Positions 1-10,959 of a stretch of 64,000 bases of DNA are shown in pieces. The position numbers were made by a program, and so were the translations under genes. This DNA is from Massospora cicadina. Lineage: Eukaryota; Entomophthoromycota; Entomophthoromycetes; Entomophthorales; Entomophthoraceae. The notes under the pieces were generated by a model. It ran no database searches and was not told the DNA's origin. It was given only the letters and a program-made list of their open reading frames with translations. How positions within the stretch are numbered: position 1 is the stretch's first letter; the number at the start of each line of letters is the position of its first letter. Where the stretch lies: positions 17,924 to 81,923 of the forward strand of contig JAKSZP010012239.1 of the NCBI GenBank assembly GCA_022478985.1, written 5' to 3'.

Positions 1-545
1 AAGCCTTAGGTAAGCTAAAAAGGAAAAGAGATTGCAAAAGACAGTACTTTATTGATTTGATCCTCAAGGTATATAAGAACCTCAATGGATCAGGAATGGG
101 TGGATTCTGGATGGGGAGAGTCTTGGAATCAATTGCCAAGAATAATTAAATAATATAATGGGGAGTGGGATCATCCTCAGCATTAATTAGCCATGATCCC
201 AAAAGGGTGAATTGATTGGGTCAGCATCAGATAGTAATTCCCTGCAGCTCATTTTGATGTTTTGACATCCTCAGAATTTAGTCACAGGTGTCAAATATAA
301 CTTCAAATAAATTATTTATTTTATGGTGCTGAACCCTAATACTTTGGACTGGGCTTTACCACAAGTTAATGGGGAGCCCAATCTGGTTTCTGCCCTTAGG
401 CAGGTCGTGACCCCTAGTTGGTGCTTTCCCAATAAAAAGAGAATCCTAACAGGGTACTTGCAACCCACAGTATGAAATTCCCAGGCGACTATAGTTCGTT
501 TATCATGCTTAGATTATAGAGGTATTTAAACAAAACCAGCAAAAT
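1..545. other. AT-rich sequence, no gene seen
   Basis: I see no reading frame, terminal repeat or RNA gene here. It precedes a gag-like reading frame and may be the left part of the decayed Gy-A element, but no LTR matching the 16.9 kb LTR was recognised. Confidence 0.3.
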
Positions 546-995
546 ATGGATTCTATGCGATTTCTACACAGTCAGTTGAAATTTAGCTTCCAAGGTCTAT
601 GACAGGCCGTTGAAACAAACCACAAGCTCAGCCACTAAATCTTCCAGCAACTGGAAGAGCGTACTGGGCAACTGAACCAAAACGTAATTGAAATTAAATG
701 CCAATCCATGAAAAAGAGAGGTTTTAATGCTGCATGGGTACACAAGGTGAATCAATTCCGATCAGAGGCTAGGAACGCAATAAATGCTGCACTAACGGAA
801 TTCTAACATTCTGGATTGGTGGAGAAACTTATCCAGTACATGCAACAGGAGATGCAAGTTGCAGCTTAACACATCAGTAGTACTTCTAAAACAACCAATG
901 TCCTATTAAAGGAACTGACAGCTTTGAAGCCAACAGACCACTATGCAACAATTTATAAAAGACTTGAAGGAAACCTGTGTTACACTGCAAAATAA
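546..995 (+). pseudogene. Gag-like coiled-coil remnant
   Basis: From the ATG at 546 one frame reads for about 150 codons with only four internal stops. It is rich in Leu, Gln, Glu and Asn with heptad-like spacing (for example QQLEERTGQLNQNVIEIK). The N-terminal gag region of the better preserved Gy-D element has the same kind of Gln/Glu-rich coil. Plus-strand gypsy protease, RT and integrase remnants lie further right (10.08, 13.7 and 15.8 kb), so this may be the gag start of the same old element, now separated by later insertions. The family assignment is inference; no CCHC knuckle is visible. It could also be a fragment of an unrelated coiled-coil gene. Confidence 0.35.
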
Positions 996-2390
996 TTTAA
1001 GGGTATGTCCTTCAAGAAAATAAAGACCTCAGCCAAACCCACTCATCCATGCCAGACAATTACATGTTTGATACTGTGAAAAGAGTGTTTCATTGTTAAA
1101 TAAGGCTAATATTGCATAAAAAACCCTGGTTAATTATTAGTAGAGTTCCTCAAATTGGGGTGATACTAATATTCCCACTCCTTGGCCAAATAGCCCTATT
1201 GTTGGTAGTAGGGTTATGAAGAACCTGCAGCTGAATCAGTGTAGTCATCCTGAGGTTATTGTCAGGAGAGTATCTATAACTCTTCAGTTCCCAGTGTGGT
1301 GATGCACGGTGCACAGGCCCAACGCAAGGGAACTGGTCCTCAGTATTAAAGGAAGGATAGTCCAGCAGAGGATGCTTGAGATAAAGTGACATAAGGCGAT
1401 GGTAGTTAACAAAGTAAACATTAATAGAGATTGAACAAACAAAAAGACTTGATTGTGTTCAAAAGAGGCGTTCAGAAAAGCTTTGAACAAGGATAGAGTG
1501 CACGGGTGCCTAGGTCTGGAGGAAACCTGGGCGGCCCAGCGGTTTACTTGATGCTTTAATAGCTTTAAAGCAAATAAATTGGCTAATGTGACATGAGACC
1601 TCATTGAAGAGTTCCAAACACGGGTTCACCTAAGTCAACATAAGAAAAAATTGTAAAACTAATGAGGGGTTTATTAAATGGAGATGACCAACGAGAAAGG
1701 TTGGTATCAAGCAAAAATATTTAAGCCAACTTGGGGAAGTCATCAATCAGAGAAAGTGGTACTAGCCCTGATGCACCAATAAGCACACTTTCCATATGAC
1801 TGGGTAACATATTTCAAAATTTACTTAAATCAAGTGATCAATTAAGTTGAGCCCAACCTGTGATAGAAATTACACAAAATTATATAGGTTTGAACCCCCG
1901 TTTACCAATTAATCAATTAGAACTGTTGTAATTTTGGTGGTAGCACGTCCATTTTAAATACTACGGCCATTATACATGGATGGGCAGGTTGCACTTCCTC
2001 TGAATCATCCTGGGCATACCTGGCATGTACCTAGCGTTGGTTCAATGTGTGCCTCAAGCCAGGAAGGTCCTGAAGCTTAACCTTCTTGGACTCTTGGCGC
2101 CCAGTCTTGTCTTGGCAATGACCCCTTCAATATAGTCATGTCAACATGACAGTTCCTTCCCATCCTACCTGCAATTTAGTTCAAACTCCTAAGCAGAGAC
2201 AACCCCTTTTAAAGGCTTAAAGTGGGTAATTGACCAAACAAGCCATATGTGAAAAACGGCTAAATGGCGAATTATATTAAAATGCTTCACCCCTGATCAT
2301 GTCCTTCCACGGATTGAACTCATATATATTATATAAGCCAATGGTAAAATTGCCTAATCTGAGTTTGCAAATATCTCACTATTAGCCCCC
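996..2390. other. Decayed sequence, possible gag continuation
   Basis: No intact gene. A plus-strand stretch around 1410-1640 reads for about 70 codons with few stops (segment FKANKLANVT) and could be gag from the same old element, but I cannot identify a motif. Short minus-strand frames at 1150-1604 look like shadows. Confidence 0.25.
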
Positions 2391-2404
2391 AAGTAGTTTA
2401 AATA
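2391..2404. repeat. Target-site duplication, left copy (LINE-A)
   Basis: The 14 bases AAGTAGTTTAAATA occur here and, identically, at 7675-7688. They bracket the LINE exactly: the A/T-rich 3' tail begins at 2405 and the 5' end is at 7674. Perfect 14-bp duplications are typical of target-primed reverse transcription. Confidence 0.9.
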
Positions 2405-2454
2405 CTTTTTAATTTATTGTGAGGAAGGCCAACCATGGGACAGACACTTCCAAA
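2405..2454 (-). other. LINE-A 3' terminal motif
   Basis: Read on the minus strand, the last 50 bases contain GTCCCATGGTTGGCC, then CCTCA and an A/T tail. The same motif ends SINE-1 (GTCCCCTGGTCAGCT), element C (GTTCCCTGGTTGGCT), LINE-B (GTTCCTGGTCATCT) and SINE-2 (ATCCCCAGGTTGGCC). It is probably the RNA end recognised by the LINE reverse transcriptase; that role is inference. Confidence 0.7.
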
Positions 2455-2649
2455 TTTGACCTGAAAGAGACAAAACTTAGTAACAGGGAAGGCACCCCAG
2501 AGAAGCGATGCTATCTCTTGTTGCTGGTGGGAACACCACTTATGGGGAGGGGAGGGAACGTGTGAAAGGGCCTTAGCCACAATTGAACACGTGTGGAGGA
2601 AAGGGTCTGATTTGATGAACCAAACTGGGAACCAGGAGGAGACCAGCTG

Positions 2650-5600
2650 TCAGTGAAGCGGTGGGAGGTATCCAAACATATACGCCTGAAAGTGGTTCAC
2701 CAAATGAGACCAGAATCTGTGGACAGCTTCTGGGAGTGTGGGGGTGGAGCCTGCGATGGCATCCAAGACAATCGTGTGGATAGTCCACATGGCGATTGCA
2801 ACCACCAGAGAATGGAAGGAGGGTGGAAGGGGGGAGGCCATTGATAAAGCAAACATATCTCTTAACAAACTGAAGGGATGTGTTTGATCCTGGCCCAGTA
2901 GACGTTGAACCTCGCGCCATATCACTTTAGAGGTAGGACACTTCTCCAGACGGTGGAACAGCGTTCCATACTGGCCACACACGACGTAGGATGAATGTAA
3001 AGCATTAGAGCGCTCAGCTGTATGGTACACCTGCCTCAGGCAGCGCCACACATGGGAACGGATTGAGGCTGCAACAGAGGATGGTGTGCGTATTTCCAGA
3101 TAGTTTTTTGGGTCTCAATGGAGTAAGGGATGCCCATCATGTCCAGGTAGTCCACCCTGGATAGGACATGGGGCCGTGTGGGGATCACGCCATCTTGGAT
3201 GGGTAGCCCCTGTACCTCTTGTATTAACTGAGGAGGGGGGCGGCCTCTCTGGGATGTTTGTCCACTAATATGAATTCTCCACTCAGCGCTCCGCATGGAG
3301 AGGAGGATTTGTTTGTAGTGGGTTTTAGTCCCGTGAGGACCTGTGGCCGATGGGTGTGAAGCCAGGTATTTCATCAGAAAGTGAGGATTTGATGGATTGT
3401 TGAGGCCCAAGGCGCGGGAGAAGTTGGAGCGGGCTGCGCAGGACCAGTGTTGGGAGGGGAGCGTAGAGGCGGTGACAGCCGCAATCCAGGTGCCCAGGAT
3501 CTTGGCAGCATGGGCTTTGAAGTCAAGCAGGCCCATGCCACCATGATGATGAGGGCCAAACATGACCTCTAGCCGTACTGGTGGTGGGCGGCCTGACCAA
3601 AGCCATCCTTGCAGCAGGGCATACAAGGATTTGAAAAAGCTTAGGGAGAAGGGGATGGCGTGGGCTCCAAACCAGACTTTGGAGAGGAGCATAGAGTCGG
3701 CTAAAACAACCCTGCCAGTAAGGGAAGTAGGGTGGGCTCTGAGGGAGGCGATGCGCTTCTTCACGTTGTCTAGAATACAACTCTCCATTACTGCTGATGC
3801 ATACCCGCCTGCCTCCACCCACACGCCCAGATGGCGGACCTGCCCTATGGTAGGGCGTGGCACGAAGGGGAGCACCAGTGGGGCGGTGTGGGGTGAGCTG
3901 GGAGGGCGAGCATGTGTGCGAGCAGATGGGCCAGGCTGGGCGCTGGTTGCTGGGGCCCAGCAGGTATAATACCGACCGAGGAGGATGATTTCGGTTTTGG
4001 AAGCGTTCAGTGCAGCATTACTTACCCGGGAATACTCCTGGATGAGAGCTTCAAGTGCGCGTGCATCTTTATTATTGGCCACCCCAACCACACAGTCGTC
4101 TGCAAACGCCATCATCTTAACTGGGGCTTGGCCTGGCACATGGACCCCAGTGAGTTGAGCATTCACGTTTTGAAGTAGTGGGTCAAGGCTGAAGTTGTAT
4201 AAGAGTGGGCTAAGGGGGTCCCCTTGTCGCAAGCCCCTTTGAGGGTGGACTACTTCCGCTAGGTAGCCAGGGCCACGTACTGCCATTGTTGCAGATTCCG
4301 TGAGCAGCATCACCCAGTTGATGAAGCGAGGGGGTGAGCGGAATTGATGGAGGCAGGCCCTGAGGTATTCCCAATTTACTCTATCATAGGCCTTCTGTTG
4401 GTCCAAGAATACAAGTGCCCCAGAGGCTGTGGACTGGCATGCGTTAGCCACAGAGTGCACGTTGTCCCAAATCGACCTTCTGGGTATGAAACCGAATTGT
4501 TCTGGGGAGATGGTGGCAGATGCTACAATCCCTAAACGGTTAGCCATAATTTTTGTTAAAATTTTTGTATCCATGTTAGTTAAAGAAATGGGTCGCCAGT
4601 TGGCTAAGTCTAGCTTGTCCCCTTTCTTGAAGAGTATGATGGTGAAGGCCTCTTGTCCTCCTAGTAGGAGGCGAGTTTCCAGAAGGCTTTGGTTAAGTGA
4701 GGCAAGCAGTAGTGTGGATATATATTTGAAGTAAATTTAATAGAATTCATTTGGAATACCATCTGGCCCTGGGCATTTCTGGTTTGGTGCACCGCGGATG
4801 GCTGTCCATAATTCGTTTGGAGTAAACAAATTCATTATTTCAGGGTATCGGGAAATGGTGCAGATGTGGGTTCACTCAAGAAATTCTGCCACTTCAGCTG
4901 GCTGAATTGGATCAGATCAGTATAACTTGGAGTAATGCCTTTGTGTTTTGATTGCCACTTCAGCTGGTGTATCCGCGATGGAATCATCCAATCTTTGCAC
5001 CTGTGTGCAGGCAACGCTCTGGCATGGTGCGAAAATTTTTAAAAAATATGCGGTGCACTTGTTGCCCTCTGTAATGCATTTGGCCCTGTACTGAACACAA
5101 ACCCAATGTTTGTGTTGCCTTTTGAGCGCGTTGAGGTGGGCGGCTGCCTCCGCCCACTTCTGGCCCCATGCAGGGCTGTATCCTGTGGCTGGGATGTTGG
5201 ACTCCAGGTGTGCCAACTCTGCCAGAGCGCGTGAGATGACGGCCGATGTGGCTTGTGAGCGTCAGGAGGAGAGGTAGCAAAAGTGGCAGATGGTATCCTC
5301 TTTGAAGGCTGCCCATGTGGAGATGGGGTCCGCGTAAAATGTTGTAACAAACTCTTTTTCCAAAGTTGCTGATTCCACCCAAGTGGAAAATCCTGGCAAC
5401 GCAAGTTTGTGAGGGTGGAGTTTTCATCAATGTGGGGCCTTAGCCACTGTGACAGGTAGGTGGTAGGTTATCAAGACCAGCTGGTGGTCAGAGAACTCGA
5501 TTTTTGCTGTTTTGAAGTGGGAAATGTGGGGTTGGAATTTCGCTGGCGTAAGGATAAGGTCTATGTGGGTCATGGACCTTAATTGGCCGTTGTGGATGTG

Positions 5601-6163
5601 GGGTCACATCATGTTTTTGAGCAGTGGGGTTCACCACGGCAGCGCATCCATTAACCCAAGGGTGGCCTTTAGAACGCAAAGTTCTACATGACCCTGGGGG
5701 GCGTGGGAGGAGGAAGGCCAACGGTCCGTTGGTGTGTTTAGCCAACAGTTCATATTGCTGACTATGAAAGGGTCTGGGGGTAATGGGAGGGATTTGACTG
5801 ACAAAATCATTCTGACGTTCTTGTGCACAGGTTGGGGCATAGATGTTAATGATAGCGTGTGCCATGTCAGCTCACGAGAAAGTGACAATGAGGACTCAGC
5901 CATTGAGGAAGGATTCTGATGATAAAAATTTGAAAAAATTGTTTTTCTGAACTAGCACCCCACAGTGCTCTGACCAAAAGGATAGGGATGGGAGAAGCAT
6001 GGTTTCTCAAGCATCCTCAGAACCTTGCAGACAGTGGGACTCCTGGTTGGCCAGGATATCCGAGGGTAATTTTTTTTTGTAAAAAACTCAGTTTCTTAGC
6101 CTGAGACAGTGAGGCCTTGAGTCCGGCGATATTCAACGTCCCTAAAGTGAAGGTTTCCCCCAT
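2650..6163 (-). pseudogene. LINE-A ORF2: endonuclease/reverse transcriptase
   Basis: ORF2 makes the protein that nicks target DNA and copies the element RNA. The start ATG (6163) follows the ORF1 stop by six bases; the first residues, MGETFTLGTLNIAGLK, match the start of the LINE-B ORF2. An AP-endonuclease segment (INIYAPT, about 5835-5860) is broken by frameshifts. RT follows: CPGPDGIPNEFY near 4770, then a frame open for 512 codons (4574-3036) with FGFIPRRS, RGLRQGDPLSPLLYN and the catalytic FADD box. A frameshift near 3050 separates a C-terminal zinc-binding-like motif (CGQYGTLFHRLEKC). The stop is at 2650-2652. The product cannot be made intact from this copy. Confidence 0.88.
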
Positions 6164-6169
6164 CACACC

Positions 6170-7578
6170 TTAGGTGCGAGGGGGTGGGCACCCAGGCCCA
6201 CTAGCCTCCTCTAGATCCCCATGGACCTTCATGGCAGCATGGATGTTTGCAGCAACACTATTGATAGTTTTGTTGTTTTTGCAGAAAGGTTTTCGTTGGC
6301 TTTTGCCTTTGCTTTTTGTTTCCCCGATGTCAAACAAATTTTTTGCGGTGCGGATGAGTTTGGTGCACCATTGAGAGGGTTGAAAAAAAATTTCAGGTAG
6401 GTTGGAGACCAAGTCAGTTTTGACCAGAGCTTGGTTGCAAAGATTGGGTGAATTTATGTCGCCCATCGGATCCTTAGATTGGGTGGCCCAATTGGCATGG
6501 GCTTCCCAATCTGATTGGTTGATGGATTCCTGAGTTGCTTCCGCTGCAAAGGTTTCAATGTCCTCCTGGCGTTGGGAGTGTGGGATAGTGGTGGTTACTT
6601 TTGCCGCTTCCTTGGCCGCGGCCCTGCGGGCTGCTTGGCCTTCTTCCGCTCTTGTGGGGAATTAGGTTTTACCAGTAGGTAGCATCCTTGTGCTCCCCAT
6701 GGGAAAGCCTCTTTGGTTCTTGCGGTTGGTTCATAGTGCACCTCTCCGTTGGCCATGGCCGCTGATGGGTGCTCTTGGAATGTGATTTCCTCCTTGGAGG
6801 GGCATGCATGTGCCTTATGGCTGAACGCGTCACAGTGGGTGCAGATGGGGGGCGCGCTGTCTACGGTTACCCGGAAAGGGTGGGTGGTATGCCCTTCAAT
6901 ATTGATATATGTGGAGTGTGGGATCTGGGTTAGGTCCTTCATGATCTCCTTGGTTGGGGTCAGAACTTCAATGGCTTTGCCGGTGCACAGGTGTGGCATC
7001 AGTGTAAAGCATTGCATCTTGAAAGATTGTATTTCGCCATAAACGGTGAGACCATCTTTCAGGTTTCGCTCCAAAATGGCACGTTTTACCATAGTAGGTA
7101 AAAAGTCAAACGTGAGGAAAATTTGGTTGGATTTTTTCCATCTGGTGCATTTGGTTTTGATGACCTATTGCCCTTCGGGGAGGTTGATCACTACGCGCAC
7201 CACAGCAGCTTTGTCTGCTGCCTCCTTGTTTTCAAAACTGAGGTCCAGCCAACCGCATGACATGGAGTGAGGTGCGACTTACACCGCGGTCAGTAAAAAA
7301 GTGTGAACATCCCCACAAAATTTTTCTCATAGAGCTGTTTGTTGGATGTCCAGAAACACATGGACTCCGTATTCCACCAATGAGAGTGGTTGGGAGTGCG
7401 GTGTGTTGATGTACTGGTTACATCGCGCTTACCAAGCTAGGATTTCTGGGGAAATAGTGACTGCCAGTTTTTTTTAATTTTTTTATTCCACCAGTTTCTC
7501 CAGGCGTTTTCAAACGTTTGAGGCCGCAGGCCTAACACCTGCTCCTCTTACCTTACTTGCCCAACTGCTCCCTGACAT
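6170..7578 (-). pseudogene. LINE-A ORF1: RNA-binding protein with CCHC knuckle
   Basis: ORF1 proteins coat LINE RNA and act as nucleic-acid chaperones. The proposed start (7576-7578) gives MSGSSWASKVRGAG, matching in style the ORF1 starts of LINE-B and element C. A 165-codon open part (7092-6595) holds an RRM-like stretch and a textbook knuckle, CTHCDAFSHKAHAC (C-x2-C-x4-H-x4-C). The C-terminal part (6466-6170) ends in GCPPPRT and a TAA six bases before the ORF2 ATG. Several stops and frameshifts lie between 7578 and 7100. The close ORF1-stop/ORF2-start spacing suggests reinitiation, as in other two-ORF LINEs; this is inference. Confidence 0.8.
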
Positions 7579-7674
7579 GGGCGCAGATTAATCTCCTCTG
7601 TGAGATTATCAAACTAGAAATAGACTTGAATTGAATAATTTGCAAAAAGTGATTGCAGAGAAAAAAAGTTTTTT

Positions 7675-7688
7675 AAGTAGTTTAAATA
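7675..7688. repeat. Target-site duplication, right copy (LINE-A)
   Basis: Second copy of AAGTAGTTTAAATA, identical to 2391-2404, directly after the LINE-A 5' end. Confidence 0.9.
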
Positions 7689-8797
7689 ATAAACTGCTAC
7701 AATTTAAAAGGGTTCTCTTTTTGACCTCCCTTTAACTTAATAAAAACCTTATAAAATCCAACATCCTAGTAAAGTTAAAGTTCTTATTTAATTTAAGTGG
7801 TGTAAAAATCCCTAAACATCTGTTCCAACAGCTGAGAGGTACAAGTATCATGTCACTGCTGTATTGTTAGAATCCAGTGCTAAAAAGCACCGGCGAGCAT
7901 ATTAAAAGCCAGGATTTCAACAATCCCCAACACTCTATACCAGATGCACTGTTGGCCTTGCCTCATTCCTTAGTGCCCCCATCTCAACCATAAAGTTGTG
8001 CTGGTGAATATAGCAACCCAGTACCCCAAGTTGGCTCTTCCTAAGAAGCTTTTAGTCTAGCGCCTCTAGCATATCAAAGTCTTTTCAATGATTCAATCCT
8101 TTAAAATTTATATAAACTTAATTGATTTAGAATGTGCAATACTTTCTGAATATGTTTAAGATGTGTATATATGGTTCTGAAAGTTTCTTCAAGGCTACCA
8201 CTACATAAACTGCTTGGATGACAAAGCCTTGACTTAATCATGCCTTACTTGTATAAAGATAATTGTAGTTTGGCAGATGTTGAAAGTGCCATATTAAGAG
8301 AATCTAGTAATCTTGACAAATGACCACTTGTAAGGCCAAGTTCATGAATATCTAATTTTAAGAAGATAAAGACCATTTCTTAGTTTGCTGATCAATTCTA
8401 CCATGATGCTTAGTTGTTAAAAGGGGCAAAAGCGATTGTCAATTTTGATAAAAAGATTGCCCTCTAGAATGCTACTAAAGAATACCCTTTGTATCATTTT
8501 TCACTAATACTGGCGAAGGTCAAGGAGTTAAACGCCCCCTATATATTTGAATATCTATGTCAATGTGAAGTCACCTTTTGGCCTCCTAATTTCAAAGCTT
8601 AAAAGTTTATATAATCAACAATCAGGTAACACTAAGGTATAACATGAGTTAGTTATCATTAATGCAGGATCTGTGACCTTGATGCAAAGCTAACAAAATG
8701 ACTTATTGGATTTGAAACTCCAATAGCCACTATACAGCAACCTTTCCAAAGAAGCGGACTGGCTTAAACTATGTGGATTCCCCAATGGATAATGTTG
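7689..8797. other. AT-rich decayed sequence, no gene seen
   Basis: No ORF of note, no terminal repeats and no RNA gene recognised. It lies between gag-like and protease remnants, so it may be internal sequence of old element Gy-A. Confidence 0.3.
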
Positions 8798-8809
8798 ATC
8801 AGGTAAAAG
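8798..8809. repeat. 12-bp direct repeat, left copy
   Basis: ATCAGGTAAAAG occurs here and at 9629-9640, exactly where base composition changes from AT-rich to GC-richer and back. It looks like a target-site duplication. Confidence 0.6.
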
Positions 8810-9628
8810 AGGGAGCTAGATGAAGTTAGCTGGGCCTCCTAGTGGCGCAACTGGGGAAAGCCCATGGAAACATGGGTGAGTAGCTAACACTAGAACCTAG
8901 AGAGTTGCACTGGTCAGGTCATGTAGTGTTATGAAAAGGGTGCGGGATGGTAGTGATGACTGTGCCGACCTGTTCTTAAGGGTGTCTACTTCTCCCTGAG
9001 GGGAGAATACATTCAGGAAGGGGGAGTAAGAGTCTTGCAATGGATCCTGTTTAACTTCTTTCCCATGAGCGGGGGTTGCGCGGGTGAGACCTCAGGATAA
9101 GGGAGGGGCAATCCTGGTTGGCTGCACTTCAGTGCACCTGCATACATCGAATGTCACAGTTTTCTAGTTAAACTGAAGCTTGGCTAGCTGCCAGTCAGCT
9201 GACATGAGCTAGCTGATGGAAAACTTGATAATTTAAGAAAAGTAATAATGACCCAAAAGGACTCCAAGGCTTCCTGGACAAAAAGGGCGAGAGAACATAA
9301 CTCCACGAAGAGGCAGGTGGCAAGGGGAAGGGCCTCAGCTTCTCCACCCTCAGAGGCCTTAAGCTTGGGGTTATTTGGTCTTGTATCCTGTAAAGGAGAT
9401 TAGAGGCATATTGCCTATCCTGGCTGGTGCAGACGGTCTTCCAATTACTTAGACAGGGCGGGCATATTTCATTTTAGGGGTAGTGTGAGCCACACCCATT
9501 TGTGGTTGGGTCCACATTTTGGTGATGCTCAAATTTGCGCAGCCCTAGGTGGTGGGGGAATACCCCAAGCCTTCATCCTGCAAAGTTGCCTGCACTAGGA
9601 GTCCTTAGGGGTTTTTAGATCTCAAATT
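8810..9628. mobile_element. GC-rich 819-bp unit of unknown type
   Basis: An island clearly richer in G+C than its surroundings, bounded by identical 12-bp direct repeats, so probably an insertion. It has no terminal inverted repeats, no LTR-like TG...CA ends, no obvious poly(A), and no protein I recognise in any frame. It holds several self-complementary segments: CCCATG-GAAA-CATGGG (8861-8876), a tetraloop-capped hairpin; GTTAGCT (8825-8831) with AGCTAAC (8882-8888); GCAACT (8847-8852) with AGTTGC (8903-8908); AGTTTTC (9158-9164) with GAAAACT (9219-9225), enclosing GCTAGCT/AGCTAGC. It may be a retroposed structured RNA or an unclassified non-autonomous element. The function is unknown. Confidence 0.45.
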
Positions 9629-9640
9629 ATCAGGTAAAAG
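9629..9640. repeat. 12-bp direct repeat, right copy
   Basis: Second copy of ATCAGGTAAAAG, matching 8798-8809. Confidence 0.6.
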
Positions 9641-10059
9641 TCAGCTGGCAATAGAGGAGGAATACTATATTGCTAAGCAACTGATATTTCAATCCATAAA
9701 CATAAAGAAACTACCAAAAGCTCACTCTTTTTCTTGATATAAAGCTCTCATAATCAGATCATAGCAATAACTTAAAGACAGCGTGCTGCTCTGAAAAACA
9801 AAGGCTGAAAAATTATCTCTAAACACTACAATACACAACTCATGGAGAAATCGTGTTTTGGGGAAGTTGAGGAATCTACTGAGCTGCCTCCCTTATAAGA
9901 TGTTAAGGTGAGCTTGCCTAGAGACATTTCACTCATTTCCCAGATATTGGCGAAAAGCAAGACCGTGATTGACCAAGTGTATGCTCCTGCAATACTTTCA
10001 TTAAACTCAAATTCAAAATTATTTCTATTATTTCAATTATATAAGATACTTGTAATAAG
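9641..10059. other. AT-rich sequence, no gene seen
   Basis: Apart from a 63-codon plus frame (9908-10099) that runs into the protease remnant, nothing is recognisable. Confidence 0.3.
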
Positions 10060-10150
10060 AATCAAGTATGAGCAATGGTGGATAGTGGAGCATCAGTAAG
10101 TGTAATCTCAAGTCATTTTGCTAAGAAACTGAAGATTTCTATGGACATAG
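10060..10150 (+). pseudogene. Gy-A retropepsin remnant
   Basis: A short plus-strand frame reads AMVDSGASVSVISSHFAKKL. DSGA at 10081-10092 is the catalytic Asp-Ser-Gly motif of retroviral-type aspartic proteases, which cut the gag-pol polyprotein. The same motif context (IDSGAPINFVS) is in Gy-B at 19746. Stops follow immediately, so only the active-site region survives. RT of the same orientation starts 3.7 kb downstream; removing the 2 kb element C insertion gives about 1.7 kb, near the PR-to-RT distance in Gy-D (about 1.1 kb). Confidence 0.6.
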
Positions 10151-10849
10151 CCCATTAACAACAGTATGGATCTAAAAACCTGAGAGCACTATTAGTAATG
10201 TAGCTTAAAGTTCTTTACTGTCAGACATTTACCCCTCTCAGCTACAAGATAAGAATGTTGTGGATCAAAATCAGCTGAAAAGTTAAAATTTCAGGCATAA
10301 GTCCAAAACATTGATACAATCAATTTAAAAAATAAACATATTGGCCTAAAGACCCTATCTGATCCTTGGTGGAATATACAAATCAGGGAGACACAATTTC
10401 AAATACTCCATGGGCAATACAGACAAGATCGAGCAGTCAGATTACTCTAACCACGTGGCAGAACCTGTGATGTTCATCAGATGGTACTCCCCCACCTGAA
10501 ATCAGTTCCACAAAAGCACCAATGCGGGAACCAACCCTTTTTATAGGCGTGGCAGGAGTCCCCCAAGGTGCAATATTTTAGCTAATGGAGATTGTATATA
10601 ATATAAATTAAATCTATACCCCATGAGTAAATATTGCCTACCACTAATCCCCTCATCCGTCAAATAGCTAAATTGAAGCAAAGTTTTCTGAGCTTCAATA
10701 GGCTGAACTTAAATAATCCTTATTTGGATGATAAAAAGCCATCCTGAACTTACCAATGAATTTCCTTTAACCATCAATACCATTTTAATATACTGAATGG
10801 TTGGATATTGAGAGGGTTCATTTTTCTTATCCCCCATGGAACTAAACAA
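10151..10849. other. Decayed Gy-A internal sequence
   Basis: No further motif. It probably belongs to the protease/RT linker of Gy-A, judged only by position. Confidence 0.25.
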
Positions 10850-10905
10850 ACATTTTATATTTATTCAAGGCAAGCCAACCAGGGAACGGAAATCACCAAA
10901 GCTTA
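10850..10905 (-). other. Element C 3' terminal motif
   Basis: Minus strand: GGTGATTTCC, then GTTCCCTGGTTGGCT, then TGCCTTGAATAAAT. It is very similar to the SINE-1 and LINE-A ends, placing element C in the same mobilisation group. Confidence 0.7.
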
Positions 10906-10959
10906 AACTAGACTAAAAACTAACGTAACTACTTGGTTCAAACAAAACGCCCTAATGAG

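Larger units (their letters stand above)
2405..7674 (-). mobile_element. LINE-A, complete non-LTR retrotransposon
   Basis: A 5,270-bp two-ORF LINE read on the minus strand, bounded by perfect 14-bp direct repeats, so both ends are defined. Order on the minus strand: 5' UTR (7674-7579), ORF1 (7578-6170) with a CCHC knuckle, six-base gap, ORF2 (6163-2650) with AP-endonuclease, RT and a C-terminal Cys/His motif, 3' UTR (2649-2405) ending in a conserved motif and a T/A-rich tail. Both ORFs carry frameshifts and stops, so the copy is dead. A close relative of the same length, LINE-B, lies at 28.1-33.3 kb. The layout resembles L1/Tad-type elements; the exact clade is not determined. Confidence 0.9.

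Noticed and set aside
340..440. SINE-like segment with mixed GC content
   Set aside because: No B box, no tail motif and no flanking repeats found.
3562..4178. Plus-strand ORFs over LINE-A
   Set aside because: They are antisense shadows of the long open ORF2 frame (4574-3036, minus).
8817..8890. HDV-like ribozyme at the start of the GC-rich unit
   Set aside because: A P3-like GCC/GGC, a P4-like hairpin and a P2-like pairing can be drawn, but there is no P1 strand upstream and no cytosine in the segment corresponding to J4/2, so the catalytic core is missing.
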